Positions 45,392-53,740 of a DNA stretch of 64,000 nt are shown here, piece after piece. Every line of letters begins with the position of its first letter. The stretch's first letter is position 1. The translations under genes were made by a program, and so were the position numbers. Source of the stretch: a bacterium (GTDB lineage: Bacteria > Zhuqueibacterota > Zhuqueibacteria > Zhuqueibacterales > Zhuqueibacteraceae); contig JAKLJX010000014.1 of assembly GCA_023150945.1 (NCBI GenBank), forward strand, positions 1-64,000, given 5' to 3'. The notes beneath the pieces were generated by a model, which did no database searches, was not told where the DNA came from, and saw only the letters and a program-made list of their open reading frames with translations.

Positions 45392-45700
45392 TTATGAGTT
45401 GTGGCTGAATCGCGGTACCCGAAAAAAGTCGTACAGCAAGCGCAGCACCCGGCCAAGCAGAATGAGCACTGCCGCCGGCCCGAGCGGATGAGCCGCCAAC
45501 GCGCTGCTCCACTCGCCGCGCAGGAAGAAAGAAATCGAATGCCCCAAGCCGCATCCCGGGCAGGCGTCGATTCCCAAAAGATGAAAAAGGCACAGGCTCG
45601 CGCCGTTGTCATTGGGATCAAGGCAGGCGAGGGCAAGCAATCCCCCCAGCCAGACGCAGGCTTCACCGGGGAAACGCCGTAACGAGTTGCAATGGCGCAT
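45392..45700 (-). CDS. DUF2752-like membrane protein
   Basis: About 102 residues from the ATG at 45700; a TTG at 45715 is the alternative. Two or three hydrophobic segments are present. The conserved motif CPGCGLGHSISFFLRGEWSSALAAHPLGP matches DUF2752, a family of small membrane proteins of unknown role with a Cys-x-x-Cys pair. It pairs with the TM2 gene downstream, suggesting a common function. Confidence 0.8.
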   Translation of the reverse strand: MRHCNSLRRFPGEACVWLGGLLALACLDPNDNGASLCLFHLLGIDACPGCGLGHSISFFLRGEWSSALAAHPLGPAAVLILLGRVLRLLYDFFRVPRFSHNS

Positions 45701-45761
45701 GCGGCTCACCGCCAAGCAAAGGTAACAGACCGCTTGTTATATTTTTCAGGGTTACCCGGTA

Positions 45762-47639
45762 CTAGCGCACCAGCAAGAGCTTCTTCACTTGCACGAATGC
45801 GCCGGCCTGCAGTTTGTAAAAATAAATGCCCGTGGGCAGCAGCCGGCCGGCTTGGTCACGGCCATCCCACTGCACACGGTGGTGGCCAGGCAAGCGCGAG
45901 CCGCTGGCCAGCACTTTTACTTGCTGGCCGAGGGCGTTATAGATCGCCAGTTGCATGCCGCCGGTGAAACCGGCAGGCAGGGCAAACGCAATTGCAGTTT
46001 TCTGCTGCACGGGATTGGGTTGATTCTGGTCCAGCACGAAAACTGCAGGCAGAGCCGGCGCGGCGTGACTGATGCCGGTGGCGCGGCCGACGCGAAAAGT
46101 AAAATACTCTCCCTCACTCGCGGCACGCGGGGCATGGCCGACACGGCCGCTGTCATCCGCAGCGGAAATGAAATAATAGACCGTCAGATCACTGCCCAAA
46201 TTCGGGACGAAGGCATGGTATTCGTTCTCATTGCCGGTGGGAGTCAGGGCCGCGCTTGCAAAGGGCGGCACGCCGGTGGTGTTGTAATGCAACTGAAACG
46301 AGTTTTCCGCGAGCGCCACCGGCTGCGTGAGCACGATCGGGGGCAGCACGCGCGCGATGATCTCGAAGGGGCCCGGGCTGCTTGCGGGGTCAGGCAGAGG
46401 TTGGTGCGCGATCACCGGTTCCTCGCCGGCGACATACGTCATGAAGAGATTGGGTCCGCGATTCTCCCGAATGAGCTGATCAATCTCAGTCGTGTCCGGA
46501 TGGAATTGCGTGCCCACCTCCGGCGTCAGGGCGAAGATCTTGGGCTTGAGCGTCTGCTCCCCATAGAGCCAGTCATCTGAATCGCCATTCACAAAGTAGC
46601 CGACGGTCTCGATGCCGAGGCCGGGCAGATATTCATTGTATGCGATATTGCTGTCAGCAAGTGCGACGAAGCTGTTGTGATCCGGCGTTTTTTCCACCGC
46701 ATAGCCCCAGGGATAGATCATGAGCCGGCCATAGGAATGGTAGGAGAGCGAAGTCCGAAACCGGCGCGTGAGCACGAAATCGCGCAGGGCCGCGGTCTCC
46801 GGCTCGGAAAAGGGCGCGGTGCCGCGATACGTGCTGCTGCCGGGATTCGGGCTCGAGCCGATATTGTCGTGACCCCAATTGTATCCATAATTGCGATTCA
46901 AATCGATGCCGAAGCTGCCGTTGTCGTTGCGGCGGCGGTTCTTGCGCCACCAAAGATCATTGTTGAATACATATTCCAAGCCGTCGGGATTGACGATCGG
47001 GATCAGCCAGATTTGGCGATTGTTCACCAGGTAGGTGAGAGAGGGATCCTGGCCGTAGCCCGCGAGCAGCAGGTTCATGTAGTCGAGCACGATGGCGGGC
47101 GTGATGATTTCGCGGGCGTGATGCAATCCCATGATCAACACTTCCGGTTCATCTTCATCGCGCTGGACATGGTCGGAAATTTTCACCGCCCAAATGTCGC
47201 GCTCGGCCGCGTTTTGGGTCTTCTCCCAACTGTCGCCAATGTCGATCAATTGCACCAGCTCCGGGTGGCTGGCCTGCGCAATCTGCAATTCGACGAGTGT
47301 GCGTTCATAGTCGAAGAAATGGTCGAGGTAATCGCTCGCGCGCAACGCCTGGGCGTGGGCTTCGAGATTGGCAATTCTGACTTCGTGAGCGATACCGAGC
47401 CGCGCGATTTCCTCCAGTTCCGCCGGACTGACAATGAGATCGCACGTTCCACTGGCGGGATCCACCTCTGCCAAATCATAGCCGGCGCCCAGCAGTTGCT
47501 GCAGCTTTGCCGGCGGCAGCGCGTGCAGGTGGAGGCTCACCAGTTGCCGTGGCGGCCCGGCGAATTGTTGCGCGGCCAACTCGGCGGCACTGCCAAACAG
47601 CAAAAGGGCGGGCAGACTAAACAGGAGGAAATATCGCAT
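45762..47639 (-). CDS. Secreted M14 carboxypeptidase with FlgD-like C-terminal sorting domain
   Basis: 625 residues from the ATG at 47639 (MRYFLLFSLPALLLFGSAAELAAQ), which gives a clear signal peptide. The catalytic domain (about 105-400) has H174 and E177 (GLHHAREIITP), H301 (SYHSYGRLMIYPWG), NPDGLEYVFN, GIDLNRNYGYNW, and E374 in ALTPEVGTQFH as the likely catalytic Glu. A beta domain follows, then a C-terminal domain (533-625) with FVLDQNQPNP, IYNALGQQVKVL, GIYFYKLQAG and the end KKLLLVR, as in type IX-like sorting or cell-surface anchoring. Confidence 0.88.
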   Translation of the reverse strand: MRYFLLFSLPALLLFGSAAELAAQQFAGPPRQLVSLHLHALPPAKLQQLLGAGYDLAEVDPASGTCDLIVSPAELEEIARLGIAHEVRIANLEAHAQALRASDYLDHFFDYERTLVELQIAQASHPELVQLIDIGDSWEKTQNAAERDIWAVKISDHVQRDEDEPEVLIMGLHHAREIITPAIVLDYMNLLLAGYGQDPSLTYLVNNRQIWLIPIVNPDGLEYVFNNDLWWRKNRRRNDNGSFGIDLNRNYGYNWGHDNIGSSPNPGSSTYRGTAPFSEPETAALRDFVLTRRFRTSLSYHSYGRLMIYPWGYAVEKTPDHNSFVALADSNIAYNEYLPGLGIETVGYFVNGDSDDWLYGEQTLKPKIFALTPEVGTQFHPDTTEIDQLIRENRGPNLFMTYVAGEEPVIAHQPLPDPASSPGPFEIIARVLPPIVLTQPVALAENSFQLHYNTTGVPPFASAALTPTGNENEYHAFVPNLGSDLTVYYFISAADDSGRVGHAPRAASEGEYFTFRVGRATGISHAAPALPAVFVLDQNQPNPVQQKTAIAFALPAGFTGGMQLAIYNALGQQVKVLASGSRLPGHHRVQWDGRDQAGRLLPTGIYFYKLQAGAFVQVKKLLLVR

Positions 47640-47718
47640 GCCGGCATTCCTGGCAAGGTAAAAAGCGGGAGGTAATTTGCGGAAAATTGTTTGCATCTCG
47701 GCTGCGGGAGGCTTATTA

Positions 47719-48822
47719 TTAGCGCGTTCTGCGCGCCGGTGTTGCGTTGGCCGTTCCCTTGATCGTTTCGATGGCAGCGCGCGCTGCTTCGCGCACGAGT
47801 TCATTGGCATCATCTTTGGCTTTATAAAGTGCCGGCAGGCCTTTGGGGTCTTTGAGTTGACCCAGGGCTTCCGCAGCTTGCAGGCGCAGCTTCCAGTTGC
47901 TGTCACGGCTGGCTTCGATGATAAAAGGCAGGGCGCGTTCATCACCGGTCAATCCCAGTGTCACGATCGCCAAGCCGCGGGTGAAAGTGTCTTCGATATC
48001 GGCATGCTGCAGGGCGAGATCGTGGCCGCGGGCGTTGCCGCGCCGTGCCAATACCATTCCGGCGAGCAGGCGGGCGGACAGCGATTTGGATTGATCCGCG
48101 AGCATTTGCTCAATCCGCGGCATGAGTTGATGCCACAGGCCGCGGTTCACGCCGCCGATTTCCGCGAGCGATACGCCGGCGTTGCCGCGCACTTCCGGGA
48201 GTTCACGATTGTCGGACAGACGGCTCAGCAATGCCTCAGCCACTTCTTCACGCGGGAAGGCCGCCATGGCGCGCGCCACTGCCGCGCGCACGGCGTCATC
48301 GCCGTCTCGCAGCTTTTTGAGCAGCGGCAGCAGCGCTTCACTGTCGGCCAGTTGCGCCAGCACTCGGATGCTGGCCTGCTGCACGCCGGCGGCGGGATCA
48401 TGCTCGATCAATTCCACCAGAAATTCCGTATCGATGATGGCATTGAGCTCGCCGAGCAATCCGACCATTTGCGCGCGCATGTAGTCATCGGCCTCGGCGC
48501 GAATTTCGTCGGGCAGAACTTCGCACATCGCCTCCGGCATGGCCAGCATGCTGGCGCGCATCGCGGGCGCGCGCGGGTTGCCGGTGCGGGAATAGCAGCG
48601 CCACAGCAGCAAAGTGGCGCGCGGGTCATCCGGGTTGCGCGAGAGGAACCCCTCTAGCAGCGTGATGGCGCGGCCGAGCGGGTCGGCAAATTCCGCGGTA
48701 ACGGAAGGCTGAGATTGGCGTGAGCGCTGATAGAGTTGACTGGCTTCGTCGTATGGGCCATCCGAGCAAGCCGCCAGTACGAGCAGGATCATCGGAGGGA
48801 GATAGCGCCGCAGAAAATCCAT
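47719..48822 (-). CDS. HEAT-repeat lipoprotein
   Basis: 367 residues. The signal sequence ends in a lipobox (LVLAAC, Cys about 19), so it should be membrane-anchored. A TPR-like helical start (about 40-80) is followed by about six HEAT/PBS-lyase-type repeats, for example VQQASIRVLAQLADSEALLPLLKKL, VRGNAGVSLAEIGG and WKLRLQAAEALGQLKDPKGLPALYKA. Such proteins are scaffolds; the partner is unknown. The M14 peptidase gene starts 80 bp downstream on the same strand. Confidence 0.8.
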   Translation of the reverse strand: MDFLRRYLPPMILLVLAACSDGPYDEASQLYQRSRQSQPSVTAEFADPLGRAITLLEGFLSRNPDDPRATLLLWRCYSRTGNPRAPAMRASMLAMPEAMCEVLPDEIRAEADDYMRAQMVGLLGELNAIIDTEFLVELIEHDPAAGVQQASIRVLAQLADSEALLPLLKKLRDGDDAVRAAVARAMAAFPREEVAEALLSRLSDNRELPEVRGNAGVSLAEIGGVNRGLWHQLMPRIEQMLADQSKSLSARLLAGMVLARRGNARGHDLALQHADIEDTFTRGLAIVTLGLTGDERALPFIIEASRDSNWKLRLQAAEALGQLKDPKGLPALYKAKDDANELVREAARAAIETIKGTANATPARRTR

Positions 48823-49205
48823 GTCAAAATGCTTTCTTCAATCGTTCGCAATGGTCAATACTTAGCCTGTCGGAAGCGAGGTCGGGCATTTTCGGCCGGC
48901 GTTCTGATTCGGCGGAGCACTCGCGAGAGTGCGTGAGCAGTGGTTTGCGCGGTGATACACGCATTCGCGTTCGTCTGCTGGCGGCTCATCCTCAGTGAAG
49001 CGATCGAATATAGATGAAGGGCCGCCAAGAAGCAAGCGAGAAATCCCCTGCCGCCGGTGCTTGAACAATTTGTAAACTGTTTTGCGTTTTGTGAACCCCC
49101 AGCCGCTTGCCATTCCCGGGCAGGAAGCGCGCAGCGGCGAGTGCGGCACTCCCGCGGCACCGGGAGACGCATTCACTCAACTGGTTTACCAACTTGAGGG
49201 TCGTT
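48823..49205 (+). other. Divergent intergenic region
   Basis: About 380 bp between the HEAT lipoprotein (minus) and the selenoprotein gene (plus). It must hold both promoters, but I cannot place either with confidence. No repeats or RNA genes were recognised. Confidence 0.3.
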
Positions 49206-50540
49206 ATGAAAAAATTGACAACTTTCAGTCTCCTGCTGGCCGGCCTGGGATGGCTGGCTGCTCCGGCTGCCGAGGCGCAGGAGACCGAAATCGTGACGCT
49301 GTATCTCGCCTACACCAGCAGCACCGTCGGCTACGTTGATCCCTGTGGGTGAAGCGGCAGCAGGCGTGGCGGTCTGGCCAAGCGCATGACGTTGTTGGAC
49401 AGTTTGCGTTCCAAACATCCGGATTTGATTGTGCTCGACGGCGGCAACTTCGGGGAAGCCGTGACCGGGCCCTCCGCGTGGAAGGCCGGCGAGCAGCTCA
49501 AACTCCTGAAGCAAGTCGGATATGATGCCGTTTGTCTGGGGCAGAACGACCTCACCGCTGCTTTGGCGGAGGCGGCAAAACAAGCGAAGGCACAGGACCT
49601 GTTGTTCAGCAGCCTGGTGCCCAGCAAGACCAAAATGACGCTGCCGCCGGCAAAGATCATTGCGCGCACGGGTTACAAACTCGGCGTGCTCAGCCTGGTC
49701 TCACCGGGATTCAACCGCGAAGCCAACGGCAGCGCCCCGCCATACGACGTCGAAGCGTTTCTCAGCGAGCAGCTCAAGGCTTGGGCGGCTCAAAAGATCG
49801 ACTTCACTGCCGTCGTTTTTCTCGGCCCGGAAGAAGAACTGTTGGCGATCGGCAGAAAGCATCCCGAGGTCGATGTCTGGCTGTTGACGCAGGGCCGGCA
49901 TCAGCCGATCCGGCTGATCGAGAATCTCGGAGACGCCCTGGTGGTCAGCGGCGGTGATCGCGGCCGCGAAGTGGGTTTCATCAAGGTGGAAAAGCTGAAG
50001 AGCGGCGAACGCAGTGCCGCCAGTTTTCAGCAGCTCATTTTGAACGACCGCATTGCGGATTCACCGAAAGCCGCGCCGCTGCTGGAAAGCTATCGTGCCG
50101 CGGGCCGGCCCGCCCAATCAGCACCCGCCCCCAGCAGCCCGCCACCGCCGGGCGGAAATGGAGCAGCTTCCCTAAACCCTTTCGTGGGCAGCCAGGCTTG
50201 CCAGGAATGCCATAAGGCCATTTTCGGCAAGTGGAAAGAATCAGCCCATGCCCACGCGTTTGAAACGCTCGTCGCCAAGAACGAGCAGCACAACGCGCAA
50301 TGCCTGAGCTGCCATACTGTAGGTTATCGGGAAGAATCGGGCTATACCGCCACCGCGGCCACTGCGCATCTGAATGATGTCGGCTGCGAGTCATGCCACG
50401 GCCGCGGCGGTTTTCACGTGCGCACCCAGGGCCGCGTGGTCAATTTCGCCACGACCACACCGGCGACTTGTGTGCGCTGCCACACGGCAGAGTGGTCTCC
50501 CCGCTTTGTGTTCGCCGAGTACGTTCAGCGAGTTCATTGA
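49206..50540 (+). CDS. Predicted selenoprotein: secreted metallophosphatase-like domain fused to tetraheme cytochrome c
   Basis: Read as one gene of 444 residues, with TGA at 49350-49352 as residue 49. Residues 1-25 are a signal peptide (MKKLTTFSLLLAGLGWLAAP). The next segment, GYVDPCG-U-SGSRRGGLAKR, matches the GYLEPCGC...GGLARR motif I remember from related 5'-nucleotidase-like proteins, with Sec in place of Cys. LIVLDGGNF and GYDAVCLGQND resemble a calcineurin/UshA-like fold up to about 225. After a Pro-rich linker come four heme motifs: CQECH (332-336), CLSCH (366-370), CESCH (394-398) and CVRCH (422-426), like cytochrome c554. The frame is identical on both sides of the TGA, and a SECIS-like hairpin follows. 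Confidence 0.85.
49353..49388 (+). promoter_or_regulatory. Bacterial SECIS-like element for TGA recoding
   Basis: Eighteen nt after the TGA the RNA can form GCG-TGGC (49364-49370), loop GGUCUG (49371-49376), GCCA (49377-49380) and, after an AG bulge, CGC (49383-49385). As I remember the E. coli fdhF element, it also has 18 nt between UGA and a GGUCUG loop. SelB recognises the loop G and U. The bulge position differs from fdhF. Confidence 0.8.
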
Positions 50541-51057
50541 GACGATCGCGCGTTTCTGGCGGCGCCCTGCTTGCGTGAGAGAAGTCCGTGCCGGACCCGC
50601 CGGCCGCTTTTGCGCACAGCCGGGCGCCGGACAGGCACAGCACGCGGTGCGCCTGCTTTTTTTGAAAATGTCAAAGCCTCGGCAGAGCCGCGGCTGAACA
50701 TTTTCAAAGGGACTCGCGTCAGCTCGCTCACGACTGGGCCATGGGATACTGGAGGTTGGATCCAGAAGAAGCATTTTGAAGCCGCGGATCGGCCGCGGCT
50801 GAAGATTGTTTGAACAGACACGAATTGGCAGATTTGAATTTCTTGCCGCAATGCGTTGCCCATCATGTTGCCTCTTGTATTTTTCCCCAACGCTACTAAA
50901 TTCCACCTTCATTGTTTTGCATGCCGGCGGCAGCGTACTTCCTGTTGCCCTGCCGGTGCCGGGCTTCCGCTGCGGCGAGGCGATGGCGGCCTCGCGACGC
51001 GGGCGGCGAAGCGCGTGCACCCCGCAACCCGTACCGTAACATTTTCGAGGTTTGGCC
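50541..51057 (+). other. Intergenic stretch with GC-rich palindromic repeats
   Basis: Over 500 bp without a gene. It holds a 48-bp inverted-repeat unit (50661-50708, listed separately). A second GC palindrome lies near 50780-50803 (GCCGCGGATCGGCCGCGGC). Both resemble the R1 family in base pattern. The last bases carry CGAGG before the tex start. Confidence 0.5.
50661..50708 (+). repeat. 48-bp element with perfect 11-bp inverted ends
   Basis: TTTGAAAATGT (50661-50671) and ACATTTTCAAA (50698-50708) are perfect inverted repeats. Between them lies AGCCTCGGCAGAGCCGCGGCT, itself a hairpin. The core CCTCGGC-GAGCCG is shared with the element after marC. It could end transcription of the preceding gene or be a decayed mobile repeat. 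Confidence 0.65.
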
Positions 51058-53517
51058 GTGACTGAGCAGGACTTTTTTCGCATCATCGCCGAAGAAGAGA
51101 ACATCCGCGCGGAACAAGTGCAAGCCACCGTGGCTTTGCTCGACGATGAAAACACCGTTCCCTTCATCGCCCGCTACCGCAAGGAAGTGACCGGGGGGCT
51201 GGACGAGATCAAGATCATCGCGATCCAGGATCGCATGCGCTACCTGCGCCTGTTGGCAGAACGCAAGCAGACCGTGCTCAAATCGATCACGGAACAGGGC
51301 AAACTCACCGACGAGCTGGCTGCAAAAATCTCGGCCGCCATGAAGCTGCAGGAGGTCGAAGATCTTTATCTGCCCTACAAGCCCAAGAAACGCACCCGCG
51401 CCACCGTGGCCAGGGAAAAAGGCCTCGAACCGCTGGCGCAACGCATGTGGGAGCAGCAGGACACGGCCGGCGACCCCGAGCAAGTCGCGCTGGCGTTCGT
51501 CAGCGAGGACAAGGGCGTCAACAGCGTCAAAGAGGCGCTGGCGGGCGCCTGCGACATCATCGCGGAATGGGTGAGCGACGATGCCGACGTGCGCAAGCTC
51601 ACCCGCGAGCTGACCTGGGATCACGCCAGCCTGCACGCCGAAGCGCGCGATCCGGAAAATCTCGATGTGTATGAGATGTACAAGGACTATCGCGATCCAC
51701 TGAAGAAAGTCGTGCCGCACCGCACGCTCGCCATCAATCGCGGCGAACGCGAAGGCTTCTTGAAAGTGGCGATCGAGGCACCGGTGCCGGAAATTCTGGC
51801 GGATTTGGAAAAGCGTTTCCTCACCAATCCGGCCTGCATCTTCACGGATTACAATCGCGCCGCGATCAAGGACTCCTATGAACGGCTGGTGGCTCCGGCC
51901 ATCGAGCGCGAGCTGCGCAACCGCCTTTCCGAAGTCGCGGACGAACACGCCATCAACATCTTTGCAGCGAACCTGCGCAACTTGCTGATGCAGCCGCCCA
52001 CCCACGGCCACATCATCATGGGCATCGACCCGGGCTATCGCACCGGCTGCAAGGTTGCCGTGATCGACAGAACCGGCAAGTATCTGGCTGGCGAGACGAT
52101 CTATCCGCACGAGCCGCAAAAGCGCTGGGATTATTCCAAACAGCAATTGCTCGAGCTGGCGCGCCAGCATCAGGTCAGCATCATCGCCATCGGCAACGGC
52201 ACCGCCAGCCGCGAGACCGAGCAACTGGTGGCGGAGCTGATCAAAGATGCGGCCAGCGGCGAAAATCCGCTGGACCTGCGCTACACCATCGTGAGCGAAG
52301 CGGGCGCCTCGGTTTATTCCGCCTCCGAGCTGGCGCGGCAGGAACTGCCCGATCTCGAGGCGGCGCAGCGCGGCAACGTTTCCATCGCGCGGCGGCTGCT
52401 CGATCCGCTGTCCGAGCTGGTCAAGATCGATCCCAAATCCATCGGCGTGGGCTTGTATCAGCACGATGTCAACCAAACCCGGCTGGCGGAGTCGCTCGAT
52501 CGGGTGGTGGAGTCATGTGTGAATGCCGTGGGCGTGGATTTGAACACGGCCTCGGCGGCGCTGCTGCATTACGTCGCCGGTATCACGCGCAGCGTCGCGG
52601 ATAATCTCGTCGCCTTTCGCAACGAGAAAGGGCATTTCACCTCGCGCCAACAACTGCTCGAAGTCAAGGGCATCGGCCCCAAGGCTTTCACGCAGTGCGC
52701 CGGCTTTTTGCGCATTCCCAATGCCGATACGTTTTTCGACTCGACCGCGGTCCATCCCGAATCGTATGAAGCGGCGGAACGATTTCTGACGATTCTGGAG
52801 CTCACGCCCGAGATGGTGCGCACGCAGCGCCAGCGCTTCAATGAAATGATCAAAGCGCTGCACCGGCCGCTTACCGAGATCGCAGCGGAATGCCAGATCG
52901 GCCTGCCGACGCTGGAAGACATCATCGCCGCGATGGAAAAACCCGATCGTGATCCGCGCGAGGAAGCGCCCAAACCCATCTTCCGCCAGGATGTTCTGAA
53001 AATGGAAGATCTCAAGGAGGGCATGATTCTCAAAGGCACGGTGCGCAACGTGGTGGACTTCGGCGCGTTTGTTGACATCGGCGTGAAGCAGGACGGCCTG
53101 GTGCATCTCTCCGCGATGTCGCACAAGTACATCAAAAGCCCGCTCGAAGTCGTGGCGGTGGGCGATGTCATCGACGTGCGTGTGCTGCGTGTTGATCTCG
53201 ACAAGGGCCGCATCGGCCTGAGCATGCTGCTGGACGGTGACCGGCGGCCGCCGGAGCGTGCGAAGCCGCAGGCGAAACCCGGCGGCGAACACAAGCCGCA
53301 CGAACGCGGCGGCGGCAAACACCATCGCGAGCGCCGGCATGGCCGGCCGGAGAAACCGGCGCAAAGCGAAGGCAAGGAACAGAAAGCGGATAACAAGGGG
53401 CAACGGCCGGAACAGAAGGCGCGTCCGCCCAAGGAGCGCAAAGCCAACACCCGTGATGCGGAGAACTTTGCTGCGTCCTTGCAGCAACTCGTGAACAAGT
53501 ATTCGAATCGCTCGTGA
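51058..53517 (+). CDS. tex: Tex-family RNA-binding transcription accessory protein
   Basis: 819 residues from the GTG at 51058, with CGAGG about 8 nt upstream. The Tex layout is complete: N-terminal helical part (TVPFIARYRKEVTGGLDEIKI), YqgF/RNase-H-like domain (IMGIDPGYRTGCKVAVID), helix-hairpin-helix region (VDLNTASAALLHYVAGIT, FTSRQQLLEVKGIGPKAFTQCAGFLRI), and an S1 RNA-binding domain (GMILKGTVRNVVDFGAFVDIGVKQDGLVHLSAMS) near 650-725. Beyond S1 there is an unusually long basic, Pro/Gly/Lys-rich tail of about 95 residues. Confidence 0.94.
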   Translation: MTEQDFFRIIAEEENIRAEQVQATVALLDDENTVPFIARYRKEVTGGLDEIKIIAIQDRMRYLRLLAERKQTVLKSITEQGKLTDELAAKISAAMKLQEVEDLYLPYKPKKRTRATVAREKGLEPLAQRMWEQQDTAGDPEQVALAFVSEDKGVNSVKEALAGACDIIAEWVSDDADVRKLTRELTWDHASLHAEARDPENLDVYEMYKDYRDPLKKVVPHRTLAINRGEREGFLKVAIEAPVPEILADLEKRFLTNPACIFTDYNRAAIKDSYERLVAPAIERELRNRLSEVADEHAINIFAANLRNLLMQPPTHGHIIMGIDPGYRTGCKVAVIDRTGKYLAGETIYPHEPQKRWDYSKQQLLELARQHQVSIIAIGNGTASRETEQLVAELIKDAASGENPLDLRYTIVSEAGASVYSASELARQELPDLEAAQRGNVSIARRLLDPLSELVKIDPKSIGVGLYQHDVNQTRLAESLDRVVESCVNAVGVDLNTASAALLHYVAGITRSVADNLVAFRNEKGHFTSRQQLLEVKGIGPKAFTQCAGFLRIPNADTFFDSTAVHPESYEAAERFLTILELTPEMVRTQRQRFNEMIKALHRPLTEIAAECQIGLPTLEDIIAAMEKPDRDPREEAPKPIFRQDVLKMEDLKEGMILKGTVRNVVDFGAFVDIGVKQDGLVHLSAMSHKYIKSPLEVVAVGDVIDVRVLRVDLDKGRIGLSMLLDGDRRPPERAKPQAKPGGEHKPHERGGGKHHRERRHGRPEKPAQSEGKEQKADNKGQRPEQKARPPKERKANTRDAENFAASLQQLVNKYSNRS

Positions 53518-53561
53518 GCCGCCGGCCGCGGCCCGCCGGCGCTTGCGCCTCACGCGCAAAC

Positions 53562-53602
53562 AAAATGCCCCTGGTCTTGGATGCAAGATCAGGGGCATTT
53601 TT
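53562..53602 (+). terminator. Rho-independent terminator after tex
   Basis: AAAATGCCCCTG at 53562-53573 pairs with CAGGGGCATTTT at 53590-53601, ending in a T-run on both strands because of the A/T ends. It can stop transcription from tex and from the convergent ftsZ. Confidence 0.88.
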
Positions 53603-53642
53603 GCTGGGTGATGCTGATTCGTGCCCGTCCAGAAAAGGGGAA

Positions 53643-53722
53643 AACCGCCGGGGCGGTTGACTCTATCGCGTGTGCAAGTTCAATAATCGCCGGAATCGTT
53701 CATTGCAAACCGCCCGGGCGGT
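53643..53722 (+). repeat. Two similar GC-rich palindromes downstream of ftsZ
   Basis: AACCGCC/GGCGGTT at 53643-53658 and ACCGCCCGGGCGGT at 53709-53722 form two short hairpins 50 bp apart, just past the ftsZ 3' end. Short CGTCC (53626-53630) and GGACG (53736-53740) sequences bracket them, reminiscent of the ends of the marC element. Confidence 0.5.
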
Positions 53723-53740
53723 GTTGTTTTCAGACGGACG

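Noticed and set aside
47640-47945. N-terminal extension of about 100 residues on the second M14 peptidase
   Set aside because: The ATG at 47639 starts a good signal peptide with a ribosome site upstream, while the extension overlaps the HEAT lipoprotein gene and lacks family similarity.
49107-49352. A separate short secreted protein ending at the TGA at 49350
   Set aside because: The frame continues without a shift into the phosphatase/cytochrome part, the TGA is at an expected Cys position, and a SECIS-like hairpin follows. Selenocysteine decoding explains all of this better.
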